Source of the DNA: Hymenolepis diminuta
Taxonomy: Eukaryota > Platyhelminthes > Cestoda > Cyclophyllidea > Hymenolepididae
Reading direction: 5' to 3'
DNA: 64,000 nucleotides
Assembly: GCA_900708905.1 (NCBI GenBank)
Contig: CAADRB010000001.1
Location: forward strand, 4,725,907-4,789,906
In this document: positions 61,338 through 64,000 of the stretch, one piece after another
Layout of the letters: every line of letters begins with the position of its first letter
Numbering within the stretch: position 1 is the stretch's first letter
Notes under the pieces: generated by a model
Seen by the model: only the letters and a program-made list of their open reading frames with translations
Told to the model about the DNA's origin: nothing
Databases searched by the model: none
Translations under genes and position numbers: made by a program

Positions 61338-62661
61338 CAGGTTGCGCAGAGCAACTAAGGACACTTTACGCATTCTTGGAAAAACAAAAAATGAGATTGT
61401 TAATGGTTGAAACTTACAATTTCTTGTAACAAAACAAATGAATCTAATTTTAACCTACATTGAACTCGCTTCATCCTTCTTCGGTTTCTATCACTCATTC
61501 ACTTCGAATCCGAAACCGACTGACTGCAAGCTTCAATCAGATCAGGCGGTCTTCATTGATGTTCTCCATCCCTCGGACTATCGCTTCCATCATAGAGGAG
61601 CATTTGGTGATATGAGAATACTTTTCAATTACCTTACCAACCACGTCCCAACCCACGCGTAATAGTCGAGAGGATTAATGACTGGTGAGTTCGGATGCGG
61701 TCATAAGATTGGTGTGGCATGATGAGAAAGATTGTCGGTCATCAATCCATCCATCCATCCATCCAGCCAACCATCCATCCAGCCAGCCATCCATCCAGCC
61801 AGCCAGCCATCTATCCAGCCAGCCAGCCATCCATCCAGCCAGCCATCCATCCAGCCAGCCATCTATCCATCCAGCCAGCCATCTATCCATCCAATCCTGG
61901 GTTTTGAGAGTTTCATGGGATGGAGCTGAATCGTGTTGGAAAACATAGTCTTTCTCCATTGGCTATGCTGTCTGTCCAGGGCTTAAATACAACGGTTTGA
62001 AGAGTCTCGACACAGGCATCTGCATCTACATTGACTCAAACTAAGGTCCTGTGGAAATGATGGAGGAGTCATGATGTGCATCTCTCTCACTGCCCTTCAC
62101 AACACTGAACACCACCACTGTTGTTGGAAGCTTCGTGTGCGTGCACAACAGCTTGAACTTCAGTGGGGTCTGCCCGCACATGGTCGGCCATATATCATTT
62201 CCCCGACTGACATTTTCATCCTGGAGGAAGTTTCTCGTCGGAGAAAAGCCCGAGACACTCTTCTTCCTCTTGGTGCTTCAGTTTGATTGAGTGTCGTTTT
62301 GAATTCATTAAACGCTTCTCCTGGGTTGTTTTTGTCGACATGAACTGATCTCGCCTAACAACGTATGAGATTTGTATCCGGGGTCTTGATGAAGAGCCTT
62401 CCTTATTGTTCCTTCAGACACATGAAGGTCTTTGGTGAGATGTTTCATTGGCCTCTCAGGGTCTGGCGATTTGTAGAAATCATGCAATTTCTGAACTGTT
62501 GTGTTTGGCTTTTACAGACACTATTACGGAGTGTTTTTATCATTTCATTAGAAATATTGGTATCGGTCATGAGATGATCTGACATAAGAAACACCTTAAT
62601 CATTATCGGGTTAGTTTATATTACAAAACAATGCAAGTGTCCTCAGATATCTTACACACCG
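61338..62661 (-). mobile_element. Dead Tc1/mariner-superfamily element, copy 2 (inverted)
   Basis: About 1,324 bp in opposite orientation to copy 1. TA dinucleotides flank both ends (61336-61337 and 62662-62663). The core 61375-62587 carries the same frameshifts, stops and tetranucleotide expansion as copy 1. Every open frame in one core has an exact counterpart in the other at mirror coordinates summing to 118986, so there is no net length difference. Outside the core the copies differ: caggttgcgcagagcaacta against the complement of gccttacgcgctctg at one end, and several substitutions in about 70 bp at the other. Confidence 0.92.
61740..61892 (-). repeat. Tetranucleotide repeat inside the transposase remnant, copy 2
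   Basis: Mirror image of 57094-57246, with the same unit order as far as can be read by eye. Confidence 0.92.
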
Positions 62662-64000
62662 TATATACACTCCTTTGTAAATTCACACATTACGATTTGC
62701 TTACACTATCTTAACCCTCTTGTATTTTCTGGTCCTCTCTCAATAAACTCTGTTTGCTCCTGTCTTTTCCTCCTTCTTCTTTTTCCTGTTGCATTAATGG
62801 AGATAGATATAATATTGAAAGCATACCCTAAAGAATAACAAGATGAAAATCAGACAACCTAGCCACTTGTCTGACCTTCTAAAATTCCATGAGGGATTTT
62901 GGACAATTTATAACCACAACTGATTTAAGTTATTTATCTATGCTATTTGCCATTGTGACAGATTTATAATTTTTTTAGTAATTTATTGACTTAATCCACC
63001 AATTAACTTTATTGTGAATCACAGTTTGTATTTCAAGCACAGACCAGAATTTAGAAATTATTTCGTGGCAAATTTTTATAAGTTCAACATGTTAATAGGG
63101 AAAGAGTGCCATAATTCGGCATATTAATTTTGAAAATACCTCACCGTTCATCTTGTTCTAAATTCTGATTACCATCTTGGTTTAATATTAAATTGAAGGC
63201 AAATTCGAATCTCTTGCAAATCCGAAGAGCACTCAATTAGCAATAAATGTTTGATCGAACCTTAAAATTACACACCGCGCTAGAGATTTCACAGATGATT
63301 ATTTGGCCGATCCAAAATATTTTGAAATTTCAAAGTAATGCAGATGATTGCCGATCTTATAATATGCAACTGCGAACGCTGTCAGAATAATTGTGCAATT
63401 TACATATTTTTTTATTTAAAAAGCATTATCTTTGAATTTTTTGATACTTTCTCCAGCGAACTCTGCTCCATGGTTACCGATATGTTAAGATCATGTAAAC
63501 CGTTTAAGATCATTATGGTCATACTTTGTTTTTGGCCTCAAAAGAGAAAAAGAACTGAAGTGGCAAGATGGACTATCAGGATTAACCATTCAATAAGCGC
63601 TGTTGATTTTGAATAAGTGTTTGAAAAGTTATTTACGGGCCAAACTGTGAAATTTGAATTAGTGAGCGTGAAGCAGTGAATCGCACATTAATTGAATGTT
63701 CCAGCTCGAATCAAAATATCAAATGAATTAACCCTTTGGGTAGAAACTTCGGGTTCCAAAATTCGAGTATCATCATATGTCCCCACAAAAGTCCTCTCGT
63801 ACTGTTTTGTGTCTGTGAAATTCATCCAAATTCGATCAGTTAATTTAATTTAATATTTGTCCATATCCCTATATTATTAATATTTTTTTTCGTCTGAAAA
63901 AAGTCAGAAATCTTGATAATTTTAGGAATTCTAACATGTTGGTCAAGTTGGTACAAAACTTAACGAAGAATTACTAAAAAAACATTAAACCGAATAAAAT
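62662..64000. other. Right end of window, no gene recognised
   Basis: AT-rich. The 92-codon frame at 63338-63616 has no recognisable motif and is treated as chance. Confidence 0.35.

Noticed and set aside
1..64000. CRISPR arrays, operons or bacterial signals
   Set aside because: Introns, tRNA type and transposons show eukaryotic nuclear DNA; no regularly spaced short repeats were seen.

Overview
The window is nuclear DNA from an invertebrate eukaryote, most probably a parasitic flatworm and perhaps a tapeworm. It is AT-rich, with few long ORFs. The recognisable genes are split into small exons by very short GT-AG introns of two size classes: 32-40 nt, and a looser 64-81 nt class. From memory, two such short classes are described for tapeworms. 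Codons follow the standard code, tRNA genes are eukaryotic in form, and mariner/Tc1-type transposons are scattered through it. The species assignment is inference.

Left part (1-9.5 kb): an intact seven-exon SIL1 gene (ER nucleotide exchange factor for BiP) on the minus strand, rebuilt here exon by exon. Just downstream of it on the same strand lies a decayed second SIL1 copy. About 5 kb on is a small two-exon gene for an FHA-domain-only protein. Its paralogue, with the intron at the same place, lies 16 kb further on, and between them there is mostly old repeat sequence.

Middle (23-44 kb): a dead mariner element with an N gap; the second FHA gene; a GC-rich island with three minus-strand tRNA genes (Val-TAC, Ala-TGC, Gly-CCC), which sits at a switch from A-rich to T-rich top strand; an NKAPD1-like Lys/Arg/Ser-rich protein gene; and two complete MDP-1-like HAD phosphatase genes about 4.3 kb apart with matching intron positions. 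A gene-like but unresolved minus-strand patch lies at 34.5-35.6 kb.

Right part (44-64 kb): I see no confident host gene. It holds dispersed repeats, a candidate tRNA-derived SINE family, and two dead Tc1/mariner-superfamily elements in opposite orientation. The 1,213-bp cores of these two elements look identical, and both carry the same tetranucleotide repeat expansion, yet the terminal sequences differ between the copies. That inverted pair around a 3.8-kb spacer is the most unusual structure in the window.

The genes do not form a pathway. The recurring theme is local duplication: SIL1 plus pseudogene, FHA pair, MDP-1 pair, and the Tc1 pair.
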